From NCBI GenBank assembly GCA_015068425.1, contig SVKK01000001.1, positions 104,830-168,829 on the forward strand: DNA of 64,000 bases, written 5' to 3'. Under the pieces are notes generated by a model, which saw nothing but the letters and a program-made list of their open reading frames with translations, was not told the origin of the DNA and did no database searches. Position 1 is the first letter of the stretch. Each line of letters begins with the position of its first letter. Origin of the DNA: Oscillospiraceae bacterium (GTDB taxonomy: Bacteria; Bacillota; Clostridia; Oscillospirales; Oscillospiraceae). Below are positions 1 through 10,823 of the stretch, piece by piece. The position numbers were made by a program, and so were the translations under genes.

Positions 1-1040
1 AGGTAGCCAACATACCACTCGTGGATGCTGTTTACGATCTCGTCAGAGGTAGCCCAAGCAGCGAGCTCCTCGGAGGGCTTGTAAACTTCAACGCCGTTTT
101 CGCGCATCTTGTCAGCAACCCAGTAGTTGCAGCTATCCCAGTAGTAACCGGCCATGTCGCCTGCGTAGTTGCCGCAGTACTTGTCGATGATAGCCTGGAG
201 ATCAGCGGGGAGACCTGCATAGGTGTCCTTGTTCATGAGAACGAAGCAGGAGGTGTAGGAAATGGGGAGGTCGAGGCAGTAGTCAATGGGCTCGAACAGC
301 TTGAAGCAGTCGATGTTGTGCCAGTCATTGGTGAAGCCATCGAAAACGCCCTTGGAAACGCCTTCATAAACTTCGCCGGTGGGAATGGAAACGGGAGTTG
401 CGCCCAGAGCGGTCAGGTACTGGGAAGCGATGGTACCAGCGGTACGGATCTGCAGGCCCTTGAAATCCTCGGGCTTCTCGATCTTCTTACCTACGGTAGA
501 AACGGGGCCGTAAGAGCAGGAGTGCAGGCCAACGATTTTCCAGTCAGCGAATTCCTTCTGGAGCTCGGGGATCTCTTCGTACATCTGCTGATATACGTCG
601 GTAGCCATACGAGCAGAGGTGATGCCGTTAGCGCAGAGGTTGATGAACTCGGAAACGGGGAAACGCTTAGAGAAGAAAGAGGTGCAGGACCAAGCGATGT
701 CAGCCATGCCGTCCTTAACGCCATCGATGGTCTCGGTAGCGCCCAGGAGAGAACCGCCGGGGTTGTACTCGAATTTGAGGCGGCCACCGGACTCTTCAGC
801 CATCATGTTGAAGAGAGTCTCGATGTAAGCTTCGCACATAGAGGTAGCGGCGTCGTGGTTAACAACAACGAGGGTGTAGGTCTTGCCGTCAGCAGGAGCT
901 GCAGGTGCGGGATCTGCAGGAGCTGCGGGAGCAGCAGGATCTGCGGGAGCAGCGGGAGCTGCGGGAGCTTCATTGCCGCAAGCTGCGAACAGGCCGCAGC
1001 AGAGGACAGCAACGAGAAGAAGTGCTATTACTTTTTTCAT
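1..1040 (-). CDS. TRAP transporter substrate-binding protein (DctP family), 3' end outside window
   Basis: Minus-strand reading from ATG at 1040: lipoprotein signal MKKVIALLLVAVLCCGLFAACGNEAPAAPAAPADP..., then DctP-like GATETIDGVKDGMADIAWS...FSKRFPVSEF; no stop before the window edge. Confidence 0.88.
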   Translation of the reverse strand, partial: MKKVIALLLVAVLCCGLFAACGNEAPAAPAAPADPAAPAAPADPAPAAPADGKTYTLVVVNHDAATSMCEAYIETLFNMMAEESGGRLKFEYNPGGSLLGATETIDGVKDGMADIAWSCTSFFSKRFPVSEFINLCANGITSARMATDVYQQMYEEIPELQKEFADWKIVGLHSCSYGPVSTVGKKIEKPEDFKGLQIRTAGTIASQYLTALGATPVSIPTGEVYEGVSKGVFDGFTNDWHNIDCFKLFEPIDYCLDLPISYTSCFVLMNKDTYAGLPADLQAIIDKYCGNYAGDMAGYYWDSCNYWVADKMRENGVEVYKPSEELAAWATSDEIVNSIHEWYVGY

Positions 1041-1102
1041 TTTTCTTCCTCCAGATTTTTTAATACAAAAGGCTTTCGCCTAATTGTTTACTTAAATTAG
1101 CC

Positions 1103-2449
1103 TCAGACAGCGTATCCGAGGAGGCCGGGCAGGAACTCGCAAACAATGGGGAATGCGCAGACAATGATAACTGCAACCAGCATACCCACGACCATGGGTG
1201 CAACGCCGGAGAATATCTTCTGCAGAGGTACATCCTTTGCAACACCGGCAACGATGTAAACGTTCATTCCGACAGGGGGAGTGATGAGGCCCATTTCCAT
1301 AACCATGATCATGAGAACGCCGTACCAGATGGAGCCGAAGCCCAGAGCGTCAGTCATGATGGGAAGGAAGATGGGAACGGTCAGCATAACCATTGCGAGA
1401 GAGTCCATAAGGCAGCCCATAACAGCGTAGATAACAATGATAACAGCGAGAACAACATAGCGGTTGACGTTGAGGCCGTTAACAAGGTTTGCCAGGGTGA
1501 TAGGCAGCTTGGTGATGGTAAGGAAGTTACCGAAGACGTATGCGCCGATGAGGATCAGGAAGATCATACCGGAAGTCTTAACGGTGTCACGCAGGCAGTC
1601 GAAGAAAATCTTCCAGGTGAAGCGGCGGCGGGCAATGAGGTAAATGAGAGCTGCGGTAGCGCCGACAGCAGCAGCTTCGTTAGCGGTGAACCAGCCGAGG
1701 AAGATACCGCCGATGGCGATGAGGAACAGCACGATCATTGCGGCGGCGCCCTTCAGGGAGATGAGCTTCTCCTTAAAGGTGAACTTCAGCTTGCCGGGTG
1801 CGGAGTTGGGTCTGATGCGAACAACGATCATGATGGAGACTATGTAGCAGATAGCAAGAATGATGCCGGGGACAATACCTGCAGCAAAGAGACCTCCGAT
1901 GGATTCACCGGCAACGATACCATAAATGATAAAGCCGGTGCTGGGAGGAATCAGAATACCGAGGGTACCGCCGGCGGCGATGGAACCGCAGGCCAGACCG
2001 TCATCATAACCGGCCTTGCGCATCTCGGGGAGAGCAACAACGCCCATGGTAGCGGCGGTAGCAGCGGTGGAACCGCAGATAGCGGAGAAGCAGGCGCAGG
2101 CTGCAACGGTAGCGCAGGCGAGACCGCCGCGGATGCCGCCGAGAAGCTTTCTTGCGCAGGCATAGAGGTCAGCGCTCATGCCGGAATAGTAACAAAGGTT
2201 ACCCATCAGGACGAATAGCGGTATGACCGTGAAGGAATAGTTGGTAGCCTGAGTGTAGGGAATACCCTTGAAAAGGCTGAGTGCGGGGGTAATGTTGCCT
2301 TTGACGCACCATACGCCAAAGAAACCGACAGCCATCATGCAAATACCGATGTTCATACCCATGATCAGCAGTACAAGCAGGACGATGACGCCGATTATTG
2401 CCATAGTAAAGTAACTCAAAAAATCGACCTCCATCTCTGGTGAAAACAT
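1103..2449 (-). CDS. TRAP transporter large permease (DctM family)
   Basis: 448 aa, multi-TM, GGTLGILIPPSTGFIIYGIVAGESIGGLFAAGIVPG motif typical of DctM. Confidence 0.93.
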   Translation of the reverse strand: MFSPEMEVDFLSYFTMAIIGVIVLLVLLIMGMNIGICMMAVGFFGVWCVKGNITPALSLFKGIPYTQATNYSFTVIPLFVLMGNLCYYSGMSADLYACARKLLGGIRGGLACATVAACACFSAICGSTAATAATMGVVALPEMRKAGYDDGLACGSIAAGGTLGILIPPSTGFIIYGIVAGESIGGLFAAGIVPGIILAICYIVSIMIVVRIRPNSAPGKLKFTFKEKLISLKGAAAMIVLFLIAIGGIFLGWFTANEAAAVGATAALIYLIARRRFTWKIFFDCLRDTVKTSGMIFLILIGAYVFGNFLTITKLPITLANLVNGLNVNRYVVLAVIIVIYAVMGCLMDSLAMVMLTVPIFLPIMTDALGFGSIWYGVLMIMVMEMGLITPPVGMNVYIVAGVAKDVPLQKIFSGVAPMVVGMLVAVIIVCAFPIVCEFLPGLLGYAV

Positions 2450-2684
2450 TAGTTTTTTTGGTCTGTCGCATAGACTTCCAAATTAACAACGTTACCGATA
2501 TATTACATCAAAAGTCCTTGCTTTTCTAATACATATATGGTAATTTATATTATAACTATTGGGTTATAATTACGCTTTTCCTATAACTTATAGGCATATT
2601 TCACAATTATTTTGTTATCTTTTTGACGTTTTGTTAACAATTTGGCAATACCTTTTGTTTTTGCCGCATTAAGAAGGTGTTAAT

Positions 2685-3578
2685 ATGACAGACAGCCAGC
2701 GCAACTGCTTCCTCGCAGTGGCAGAACACAGAAGTTTTTCAAAGGCTGCCGCCGCACTGTATGTATCTCAACCCGCAGTCAGCAAAAATATCAGCACTCT
2801 TGAGGAAGAGCTGGGCACCGCTCTTTTCGACCGCCAGGGCAAGCTGGTGGAGCTGACAAAAGCCGGAGAGATCTTTTTTATGTTCCTTGTGGAATACAGA
2901 AGAGAGTATGAGAATATGCTGGAGCGCATACACTCTCTGGATAGCGGCACGCTCTACGGCGTTGTCCGTATCGGCTGCGTTCTCACCTGGAATGCCGCCC
3001 ATTTTTATACCCGTCTTTCCAGACATTTTGCCATCCATTTCCCCGGCGTTAAGCTGGAAGTTATAGGTCTCGAGCCTGAGGCTCTCGTCCCCGCTCTGCG
3101 GCGCAAGGAAATTGATTTTGCAATAATGTATAACTATGAGGATGCGCGGCAGCAGGATATAGAAACCAAGGCATTTGTCAATCTGGGCGCAGGATTTCTC
3201 TGTTCCGGTCTCATCGCCGGAAACGACGTATGCACTCCGAAGGATATTGCAGGTTTCCCCTTCCTCATAACAGAGAACCTAACCGACAGACACACCAGCA
3301 CATACCGTGATATAATCAGAGATATGCTCAGGAAGCACGGTGTTTCTCCCGAATTCATGGTATGCCGAAGCCTTTCCTCCGCGATGGTGGATCTCAGCTG
3401 CGGAAAGGGTATTTTGATGGCCGATGACTGGACAGCGGCCAAATCCAACTATGAACTGCGCTACATATCCTCCGGTGAGACCATCCCTCTGTGCCTCGCC
3501 TATCTTCGCAGCAACCGCGATTCCCTTGTCAGTTTGGCGATGGAGGAAACTTTGCGGGTATTTAAAGGAAACCTTTAA
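2685..3578 (+). CDS. LysR-family transcriptional regulator
   Basis: N-terminal HTH FLAVAEHRSFSKAAAALYVSQPAVSKNISTLEEELGTALFDR; divergent from TRAP genes. Confidence 0.93.
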   Translation: MTDSQRNCFLAVAEHRSFSKAAAALYVSQPAVSKNISTLEEELGTALFDRQGKLVELTKAGEIFFMFLVEYRREYENMLERIHSLDSGTLYGVVRIGCVLTWNAAHFYTRLSRHFAIHFPGVKLEVIGLEPEALVPALRRKEIDFAIMYNYEDARQQDIETKAFVNLGAGFLCSGLIAGNDVCTPKDIAGFPFLITENLTDRHTSTYRDIIRDMLRKHGVSPEFMVCRSLSSAMVDLSCGKGILMADDWTAAKSNYELRYISSGETIPLCLAYLRSNRDSLVSLAMEETLRVFKGNL

Positions 3579-3691
3579 GCTTCTTCCGGAAACTTTTTAC
3601 CTTTTTCTTCGTCATATATCAGAAGATACAATTTTGACGTAATTTGTTACCATATATAATATATAAGAGAATTTCTCAGGAGGCATTACAT

Positions 3692-5800
3692 ATGCGGGAA
3701 TTTTTCAGCAATCTTGAAAAGAAACAGAAAATGATGTTTATTGGCGGCGCCGCTGCCGCGGCAGTACTGATCATTGTTATAATCATCTGCATCTCTCTCA
3801 GCGGAAGCAGCCGCAATTACAGAAACTATTATGACAGTGCCGAGGCTGCATTCCTTCAGGGAGATTACGAGGAAAGCATAGAGCTTCTCGAAAAGGCTAT
3901 GGATATAGACCGCACAGAAGAATGCTACCTGCTTATGGCTGAAGCATATTATGCATCCGGTGACATTGAAATGGCAATCCAGGTTCTCTCTCTGGGCAAT
4001 TCCCGCGTTGGCGGAAACGCAATAAGCAAGCGTCTTGAGGAGCTCTCCGGAATTCAACCCGATGATGAAAACAGCGACAATGAGGAAACCGTTAAAATCG
4101 CCGGCAAGGATATAAAGCTTTCCGTGAAAAGCCTTCTGCTTTCCGGCAAAGGGCTCACCGACAGCGAAGTGAGTGCCATATCACAGCTCAAGCAGCTGGA
4201 AAGCCTCAGTCTTTCCGGCAACTCAATTACCGGTCTTAGTTTTCTCTCAGATATGACCACCATCAACTTCCTCCAGCTTTCCGACAATAAGATTGTCGAC
4301 CTGAGCCCCATTGCTTCCCTCAGCAAGCTGAAGACCCTTTATATTGATAACAATCCTATTGAAGACCTCACTCCCCTCTATGGACTCAAGGCTCTCCGCA
4401 CGCTAAGCATGAAGGGCATAGGCATCACCGATGCTCAGTTGGAGGAGCTTCAGGAAGCCCTTCCTGACTGCAAAATCTATACCGATGATGTGACCGAAGA
4501 GGTCAAGGAGATCACAATGGGCAACATCACCTTCAAAAGCGATGTTACCGAACTGGACCTCCGCGGACAGAACATCAGCGACCTGAGCCCCCTCGCCCAG
4601 TGCACCCAGCTTGTGAAGCTTGACCTTAGAAACAACTCCATCAGCGATCTGAGCCCCCTTATCGATCTGCAGAAGCTGGAGTGGCTCTGCCTCTGGAACA
4701 ACAAGATCGAGGACATCAGCCCCCTTATGACTCTGGTGACCCTCAAGCATCTTGACCTTGACGGCAACAAGGTCAAGGACATCGCAGCAATTGAGTATCT
4801 TGTGAACCTCGATGCTCTCTGGCTCAGCGACAACCCCCTCAGCAGCATAGAGTCCATTGCAAGACTCCCCATGCTCACCCGTCTCGGTCTTAAAAACACC
4901 GGGTTGGACAACAATGACCTTGATATTCTTATGCGGCTCACAAAGCTCACCGAGCTTACTCTGGAGGGCAACAAGGCCATTACCGCCAACAAGATGGATG
5001 AATTGAAGGCCGCTCTTAAAAACTGTGAGATAAGCCACTCGGATCTTTACTACACCGTCAAGCTGGGCAACACCGAGTTCACATCCGACGCCGCCAGCCT
5101 CTCCGTTTCCGGTGCAGGCATCAGTTCTCTGGAAGGTCTTGAGCACTTCACCGCCCTCAAAACTCTTGTTCTCAGCGGCAACAACATTTCCGACCTTAAC
5201 CCCCTCAAGAACCTCACTCAGCTTGAAGCCCTTGATCTTTACGGAAACAAAGTCTCCGACCTGAGCGCCCTTGCCGGTCTTACCAATCTCCGCAGCCTGA
5301 GCCTGCTGGATAACTCCATCAGCTCCATCTCCGCTCTCAGCGGTATGACCGAGCTCACATCCCTCCACCTCAGCTTCAACAACGTTAAGGATCTCAGTCC
5401 CCTCGCCAATCTCAAAAAGCTCACCGTTCTCGATCTTAACGGAAACGGCATCAGAAACATCTCCGCTCTCAGCGGTCTCACAAATCTCACCGAGCTTGAT
5501 CTTGAGTATAACGAGATAAGCGACCTGACTCCCCTTTACAGTCTTACGAAGCTTGAAAAACTCTATATAAGAGGAAACTCCTCCCTCACCGCGGAACAGG
5601 TTAGAGCGCTCCAGAAGGCTCTTCCCAACTGCAATATTGTTACCAATCTCGACTTAACAGAGCCCAGCCCCGAGGTTTCTCCCGAGGTTTCCCCCGAAGC
5701 CACCCCCGAAACCACTCCTGAAACCACTCCCGAGCTCACTCCCGAAGTCACCCCCACTCCCGAAACAACCCTTCCCCCAGAGGAAAACGCCGAGGGCTGA
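3692..5800 (+). CDS. Membrane-anchored TPR + leucine-rich-repeat protein with acidic Pro/Thr/Ser C-terminal repeat
   Basis: TM segment near N-terminus, TPR-like EAAFLQGDYEESIELLEKAMDID, many LRRs (LxxLxLxxNxIxDLSPL), tail PEVSPEVSPEATPETTPETTPE; RBS aggagg before ATG 3692. Confidence 0.85.
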   Translation: MREFFSNLEKKQKMMFIGGAAAAAVLIIVIIICISLSGSSRNYRNYYDSAEAAFLQGDYEESIELLEKAMDIDRTEECYLLMAEAYYASGDIEMAIQVLSLGNSRVGGNAISKRLEELSGIQPDDENSDNEETVKIAGKDIKLSVKSLLLSGKGLTDSEVSAISQLKQLESLSLSGNSITGLSFLSDMTTINFLQLSDNKIVDLSPIASLSKLKTLYIDNNPIEDLTPLYGLKALRTLSMKGIGITDAQLEELQEALPDCKIYTDDVTEEVKEITMGNITFKSDVTELDLRGQNISDLSPLAQCTQLVKLDLRNNSISDLSPLIDLQKLEWLCLWNNKIEDISPLMTLVTLKHLDLDGNKVKDIAAIEYLVNLDALWLSDNPLSSIESIARLPMLTRLGLKNTGLDNNDLDILMRLTKLTELTLEGNKAITANKMDELKAALKNCEISHSDLYYTVKLGNTEFTSDAASLSVSGAGISSLEGLEHFTALKTLVLSGNNISDLNPLKNLTQLEALDLYGNKVSDLSALAGLTNLRSLSLLDNSISSISALSGMTELTSLHLSFNNVKDLSPLANLKKLTVLDLNGNGIRNISALSGLTNLTELDLEYNEISDLTPLYSLTKLEKLYIRGNSSLTAEQVRALQKALPNCNIVTNLDLTEPSPEVSPEVSPEATPETTPETTPELTPEVTPTPETTLPPEENAEG

Positions 5801-5814
5801 TAATAACAAAAGCA

Positions 5815-5848
5815 AGGCTGCGTATTTTGTACGCAGCCTTGTTTTTAT
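5815..5848 (+). terminator. Rho-independent terminator after LRR gene
   Basis: aaggctgcgta-ttttg-tacgcagcctt followed by gttttta. Confidence 0.8.
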
Positions 5849-6047
5849 AATGTATATTAAAACAAAACACGCGAGGGGAAACCCTCACGCATTTTCTATA
5901 TTAGCATATTCCGTATCCAAATTCAAGCCCCTGCTTTTTGTATACTATTTTGCACAATTTCGCTTTTCTTTTGCGCCAATATGATGTATAATATAACCAC
6001 GGAGAAGGTCTCCCCTCTCCGAAGAATCAGCAAAAGGAGTGACTTAT

Positions 6048-6599
6048 ATGAAGTATAACTTTATCGAACGCAAGCTGCAGGTCGACGGCGAGGTTATCAC
6101 CTACGCAGAAAAGAAGGTCGGAAAGCTGGACAAGTTCTTCAAACGGGAAAGCGAAGCATCCATCACCTTCTCCACCGAGCGTGGCCGCTGCAGAGTTGAA
6201 GTCACGCTGAACAACAACGGTATGTATTTCCGCGCAAGCGAGCTGACCCAGGATATGCACGCCTCCATCGACTCCGCCGTGGCTGCAATCGAGCGTCAGA
6301 TCCGCAAGAACAAAACCCGTCTTGAGAAAAAGCTCCGCGAAGGCGCTCTCGAGCGCGATATCAAGCCCGAGTTTATTCCCGATGAGGAATATGCAGACGA
6401 GGATGATTTCCGCGTTGTGCGCACCAAGCGCTTCTCTCTCAAGCCTATGACTGTCGAAGAAGCCATTTTGCAGATGAAGCTTCTTGAGCATGAGTTCTTT
6501 GCCTTCCTCAATCAGGAGGATGACGACAGCTTCTCCGTTGTTTATAAGCGCAAGCAGGGCGGTTATGGTCTTATCTCCGCCGCTGACATTGACGATTGA
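6048..6599 (+). CDS. hpf: Ribosome hibernation-promoting factor, long form
   Basis: MKYNFIERKLQVDGEVITYAEKKVGKLDKFFK... plus C-terminal dimerisation-type domain KRFSLKPMTVEEAILQMKLLEHEFFAFLNQE. Confidence 0.93.
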   Translation: MKYNFIERKLQVDGEVITYAEKKVGKLDKFFKRESEASITFSTERGRCRVEVTLNNNGMYFRASELTQDMHASIDSAVAAIERQIRKNKTRLEKKLREGALERDIKPEFIPDEEYADEDDFRVVRTKRFSLKPMTVEEAILQMKLLEHEFFAFLNQEDDDSFSVVYKRKQGGYGLISAADIDD

Positions 6600-6618
6600 T
6601 ACTTCAATTAAATACAAA

Positions 6619-6648
6619 GGACCGGTTCAAAAGAACCGGTCCTTTTGA
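6619..6648. terminator. Bidirectional-looking terminator between convergent hpf and ABC permease genes
   Basis: aaaggaccggttc-aaaa-gaaccggtcctttt. Confidence 0.75.
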
Positions 6649-6650
6649 TT

Positions 6651-9600
6651 TTATTCTCTCTCGCTTAGGAGGCTCATAAGATGCGTTTTCCCAACTGCAA
6701 TAACGGAAACGGCGGCGCCAAGGAGATAGCATAGGGCAAAGAGAGCAACAGCCCACCACCAGGCGGAAGCTTCTCCGGCAAGGCGAAGCAGCAAGCATCC
6801 CAAAATACTGCCGCAAAGACACAGCAGAGCCTGTTCAAGGAAGAAGGAGAAAAACACACGAACTTTGCCTGCACCCAAGCCACGGGAAATTGCAAACTCC
6901 ATTCGTCTCGCATTGACCATCAGCCAACTGATTATAAAGCCAAGAATAGCCATGAGGGCGAAAAGAACTGGGAAGAGAAGCTGGGAGAAGGAGATGTATC
7001 TTCCCAGCCCGCCCACAGTCTCCACGAAAGAGCGGTCGAATAGGAGCACCGTTGTGCGGTTGGAGCGCAGACCGTCCACCCGGGAGAAGTCTTTGCTGCT
7101 GAGATAATCCCTGAAAGAGTTCAGCTCAGCGGCTCTTTTCATAGTAAAGACGCAGGTGGAGAAGCGGGAGTTATAATAAAAATACTTATCTCTGTCCTCC
7201 GGGGTGTTGAAACGCAGCTCCACGCGCTCGCCCTCCGAGAGCAAATCTTCCTCGGAGTTTATCCAGTCCTCATCGCACCAGAGTGTGAGAGGAGCGTAAA
7301 TGTTGGCATCGCTGCCAGACTGAGGGAAGGCGCCGACAATATAAAGATTGCGGAAGTTTTCAAACTTCTCTCCGTTTACAAGATAACGGAAGTTCACTTG
7401 GATGCTGTCTCCAAGATCCAGTCCAAAACGCTCCATCAAGCTCTGGGGCATAAGGCAGGGAACGGCATCCGCTTCTTTTTCTGCAGCCAGAAGAGTTGGA
7501 TAACGATAGAAGGACATGGTTTCAAGCACGCTTGCGCAGGCTTCGGGGTCGGAAAGGAAGCCTTCGTCCCAGCCGCTGAGCCAGCTGACATCAGGAACGC
7601 TGCCGTAGATAAATTCCTCCGCAGCTTCAAGTCCGTTCAGCGCAACAAGCTCCGGCTGACGGCTTATCCAGCCATCCCGGGCATCCTCGGCAAAAGATCC
7701 GGTGCCAAAGTCGGGCATATCTTTGCCGAACCAGTAGTTGAAGCTGATAGACACGCGTATATCCTTCAGCATGCCGCTTTTCCATAGAGTGCGGGCATTT
7801 TCGGGGGCAATGACAAGCTCTGTGCTCCGTCTGCCGTTGGTGCTGACGGCGCGGCCTGAAATTTCCGTATCCCTGTAAAGGGCGTCCATCTGCTCGCTGC
7901 GGAGAGAGGAGGCAGTGGCAAGTATGCCAAGGAAAATGCTGAGGACTAAGGCTGCGGCAGGGACAACGCCGCTGCGCCATCCGCCGCGGCGGGCACTGAG
8001 AAAAGCAAAACGGAAAGCACCTTTTCCAGCAACAGAGGTGCCGCCCTTGGGAACCCGGACAGAGAGCTTGCCTTTTTTAGGAGCAGTCTGCTTTTGGGCA
8101 ATCCCCAGAAAAACCCGGCAGAGCAGCAGGCTGAGAACAAATATAAATGCAAAAGCTGCCAACGCGGGCCAAAGGGGAGTTTCGCCAAGAGGCAGGCTTT
8201 CCCGAATCACGCCCACGGCGGACTCACTGTAACGGCTGTCCACCGCATAAAGCTCCTTGGCGGCAGAGAAGGCGAGGGAGATTATCTTTCCGAGGGTCAA
8301 AGCTCCCAACCACGCACCCACGGCGGATGCAACTGCGGATATCATAACCGCGCCGGAGAGAAGCCAAAGGCTGATTTTCCCTTTGGGAGTTCCAAGCGAA
8401 AAGAGCACATTGACGGTTTCCTTCTGCCTGCCCACAAAGAGATAGGCAAAAAGGAAAATTACAGCTATCGCTCCGCAGGCGGAAGCAAGGGTCACCGCCA
8501 AAGCGGTGCTGCGCATTGTTTCAAGAGGCTGGGCGGCGGAAGAATAGCCCTGGTCGAAAAGGGTGACGCGCACACCCTCGGGGCAGAGAGCCTCTATGGC
8601 CTCGGCAGCCTGAGGGGCGAAGGCGTTATCCAAAAGGGCTCTGCCTATCTGATAGCCGTAATGCTCTCCGCCAAAGCTGCCTTCCGCGTCGCTGACCCAG
8701 ACGTAGCCGTAATAATTTTCGGGCATTGTGGCAATTCCCACGACTTCCAGCTCGGCCTCCCGTCCGCTTTCCTGAACATCAAAGCGGTCATCGGCAGCGG
8801 AGGAGAAGTATTTTATATTTACGCTGTCACCGACGCTGAGCTCCATTCCCCGGGCAATATCGCCGCTGACAAGGCAAACGCCCTTTTCTCCCGCGCCGGG
8901 GAAGCGTCCTTCCTCAAGGCGGAAAATATCCTGCTGAAAAACCTCCAGAGATGGAATATCCGCCGAGGAACTCACAGTGACATAGTTATTGGCGCGGGAA
9001 TAATAATCCGCGTACTCATAAAAAATGGGTGCGGCTTCACTGTCGCGGGTGTCCTGCCAGGGTTCAGTCTCACAGCCCTCATAAAAATCAGTTATGGCGA
9101 AACGGAGATGGGCGGTGTTGCTGGTCACAAACTGACCGTGAAGGGTATAGCGACGTCCCCGCTCCGGGATGAAGTCGTGGCCGTTGGCGTCAATTATTAT
9201 TGCTTTTGCGCCCTCAACATCCCGGGCGTAAAGAATATCGTTTGTGATGGCGCTCCAGCCCTGCAGCACCTGAGTCTCGTAGCCGTAAAGCCCCTTAATA
9301 CTGTCATAAAAATGGCTGGTCTCAAACCTTGAGGCAGGTACGCGGAGTTTCTCATCTCCGTTGACATATTCAACATAGTTATCGGCACCTATTATATATT
9401 CACCGGTGAGCTCGTGGGGCTCGTAATAGATCGTCTCTCCGGTGGAGGTATCGCGCTGCCAGATATATCCGCTGCGACTACCATAGAAATTCACAAAGCC
9501 GCTGTCAAACTCGGGAGTGTGAAGCCGCGCTGTCCAGTTGAGGCTGTCCATGGCGTAAAAGGTCTCGGGCAGCTCCTCCTCGGCGATATATGCTATGGCG

Positions 9601-10001
9601 CCCGTCCAAAGCTCGGTGAACTGAATAAACTCAATCACCGCGCGATTTGAGTAGGCGCTCTCGCCCTGACGCTCAAAGCCTTCTATAAAGGCTAAGCCGG
9701 AGTCTGTTTTCTCCCAAAGCTCAACACCCTCAATGGCGGAGATGGCGTCGGAGTCGGTATGCACCGCGGCAGAACGGGCAAAGGAGTCAGCTGCATTTTC
9801 GTCGGGATAGTCCGCGCCCATATACTCCACAAGGGCAATGGAGGTGTAGCTATTGTCCAGCATTTCAAGCTGCGCCGAGCAATATGCCCACATTCCGGCG
9901 CCGAGAGTGAGCGAGAGAGACATAAGGAAAATAAGCACCGTGAAAAGCGCTGTTCGTCCCCGCCCGCGAAGGGTTGATAAAATTCCGTTTCTCAGTATCA
10001 T
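6651..10001 (-). CDS. FtsX/MacB-like ABC transporter permease
   Basis: 1116 aa, N-terminal TM, large extracytoplasmic regions, FtsX-like TM blocks; next to ATPase gene. Confidence 0.85.
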   Translation of the reverse strand: MILRNGILSTLRGRGRTALFTVLIFLMSLSLTLGAGMWAYCSAQLEMLDNSYTSIALVEYMGADYPDENAADSFARSAAVHTDSDAISAIEGVELWEKTDSGLAFIEGFERQGESAYSNRAVIEFIQFTELWTGAIAYIAEEELPETFYAMDSLNWTARLHTPEFDSGFVNFYGSRSGYIWQRDTSTGETIYYEPHELTGEYIIGADNYVEYVNGDEKLRVPASRFETSHFYDSIKGLYGYETQVLQGWSAITNDILYARDVEGAKAIIIDANGHDFIPERGRRYTLHGQFVTSNTAHLRFAITDFYEGCETEPWQDTRDSEAAPIFYEYADYYSRANNYVTVSSSADIPSLEVFQQDIFRLEEGRFPGAGEKGVCLVSGDIARGMELSVGDSVNIKYFSSAADDRFDVQESGREAELEVVGIATMPENYYGYVWVSDAEGSFGGEHYGYQIGRALLDNAFAPQAAEAIEALCPEGVRVTLFDQGYSSAAQPLETMRSTALAVTLASACGAIAVIFLFAYLFVGRQKETVNVLFSLGTPKGKISLWLLSGAVMISAVASAVGAWLGALTLGKIISLAFSAAKELYAVDSRYSESAVGVIRESLPLGETPLWPALAAFAFIFVLSLLLCRVFLGIAQKQTAPKKGKLSVRVPKGGTSVAGKGAFRFAFLSARRGGWRSGVVPAAALVLSIFLGILATASSLRSEQMDALYRDTEISGRAVSTNGRRSTELVIAPENARTLWKSGMLKDIRVSISFNYWFGKDMPDFGTGSFAEDARDGWISRQPELVALNGLEAAEEFIYGSVPDVSWLSGWDEGFLSDPEACASVLETMSFYRYPTLLAAEKEADAVPCLMPQSLMERFGLDLGDSIQVNFRYLVNGEKFENFRNLYIVGAFPQSGSDANIYAPLTLWCDEDWINSEEDLLSEGERVELRFNTPEDRDKYFYYNSRFSTCVFTMKRAAELNSFRDYLSSKDFSRVDGLRSNRTTVLLFDRSFVETVGGLGRYISFSQLLFPVLFALMAILGFIISWLMVNARRMEFAISRGLGAGKVRVFFSFFLEQALLCLCGSILGCLLLRLAGEASAWWWAVALFALCYLLGAAVSVIAVGKTHLMSLLSERE

Positions 10002-10007
10002 AGGCGC

Positions 10008-10718
10008 TTACTCCTTCACAGCGCCGTCGCGCAGCTCCAAAATGCAGTCAGCTTTGGAGGCAAGACCCATATCATGGGTGACAATTATAACGCAGTAGCC
10101 GTCTTTATGGGCCAGGTCGCAAAGGAGAGAAGCGATGTTTTCGCTGTTGGCGGTGTCCAGATTGCCGGTGGGCTCGTCCGCCAGCAAAATGCCGGTTTCC
10201 ATACCGAGGGCACGGGCTATGGCCACACGCTGCTGCTCGCCGCCGGAGAGCATAGTAGGATAACGGTTGAGGGCGCTTTCGGGCAGACCTACTCTTGCAA
10301 TAAGCTCCGCTGCCTTTTTACGGGCATCCCGGGGTTTCATTCCGCGAAGCTCCATAGGATACATCACATTTTCCGCAACGGTGAGCAGGGGGAAAAGCCG
10401 GAAGTTTTGGTAAATTACCGCAACCTTTTCTCTGCGGTAAGCTTCAAGCTTGGCCTCCGCCGTGGAAACTCCGCCGCACAAAACCTCGCCTTCCGTGGGT
10501 AAATCAAGCCCTGCCATAAGGGAAAGGAGGGTGGTTTTGCCGCTGCCGCTGCGTCCCACAATGGCGTGAACCTTGCCGGATTCAAAGCTATGGCTTATGC
10601 CTTTAAGGGCTTCCACCTTCTGATATTGAGTCTGATATGTATAGCGCACATCGCGCAGCTCAAGCATTTTCATAGGCTTCCTCCGTAACAAGGTGGTGAA
10701 TTCCGGTTTATTAAACAC
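10008..10718 (-). CDS. ABC transporter ATP-binding protein (LolD/MacB type)
   Basis: Walker [10 protein letters not shown], signature [15 protein letters not shown], Walker [10 protein letters not shown]. Confidence 0.95.
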   Translation of the reverse strand: MFNKPEFTTLLRRKPMKMLELRDVRYTYQTQYQKVEALKGISHSFESGKVHAIVGRSGSGKTTLLSLMAGLDLPTEGEVLCGGVSTAEAKLEAYRREKVAVIYQNFRLFPLLTVAENVMYPMELRGMKPRDARKKAAELIARVGLPESALNRYPTMLSGGEQQRVAIARALGMETGILLADEPTGNLDTANSENIASLLCDLAHKDGYCVIIVTHDMGLASKADCILELRDGAVKE

Positions 10719-10782
10719 CTTATAGCCATATCATATACTTTACTCCTTATGGAAGGTCAAGGCTTTTTTATAAATTGCAAAA

Positions 10783-10815
10783 AGAGTCCGGCTTTGTCGG
10801 ACTCTTTTTGCAGTA
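10783..10815. terminator. Rho-independent terminator
   Basis: aaaaagagtccg-gctttgt-cggactcttttt. Confidence 0.75.
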
Positions 10816-10823
10816 ACTTTTAT

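Noticed and set aside
21-1100. 359-aa plus-strand ORF at left edge
   Set aside because: Antisense to a clear DctP lipoprotein read on the minus strand.
1103-2449. Missing DctQ as a loss event in the TRAP locus
   Set aside because: DctQ may lie downstream of the truncated DctP gene outside the window or be encoded elsewhere; cannot be judged here.
8094-9332. 412-aa plus-strand ORF
   Set aside because: Antisense to the FtsX-like permease; composition is biased and no domain is evident.
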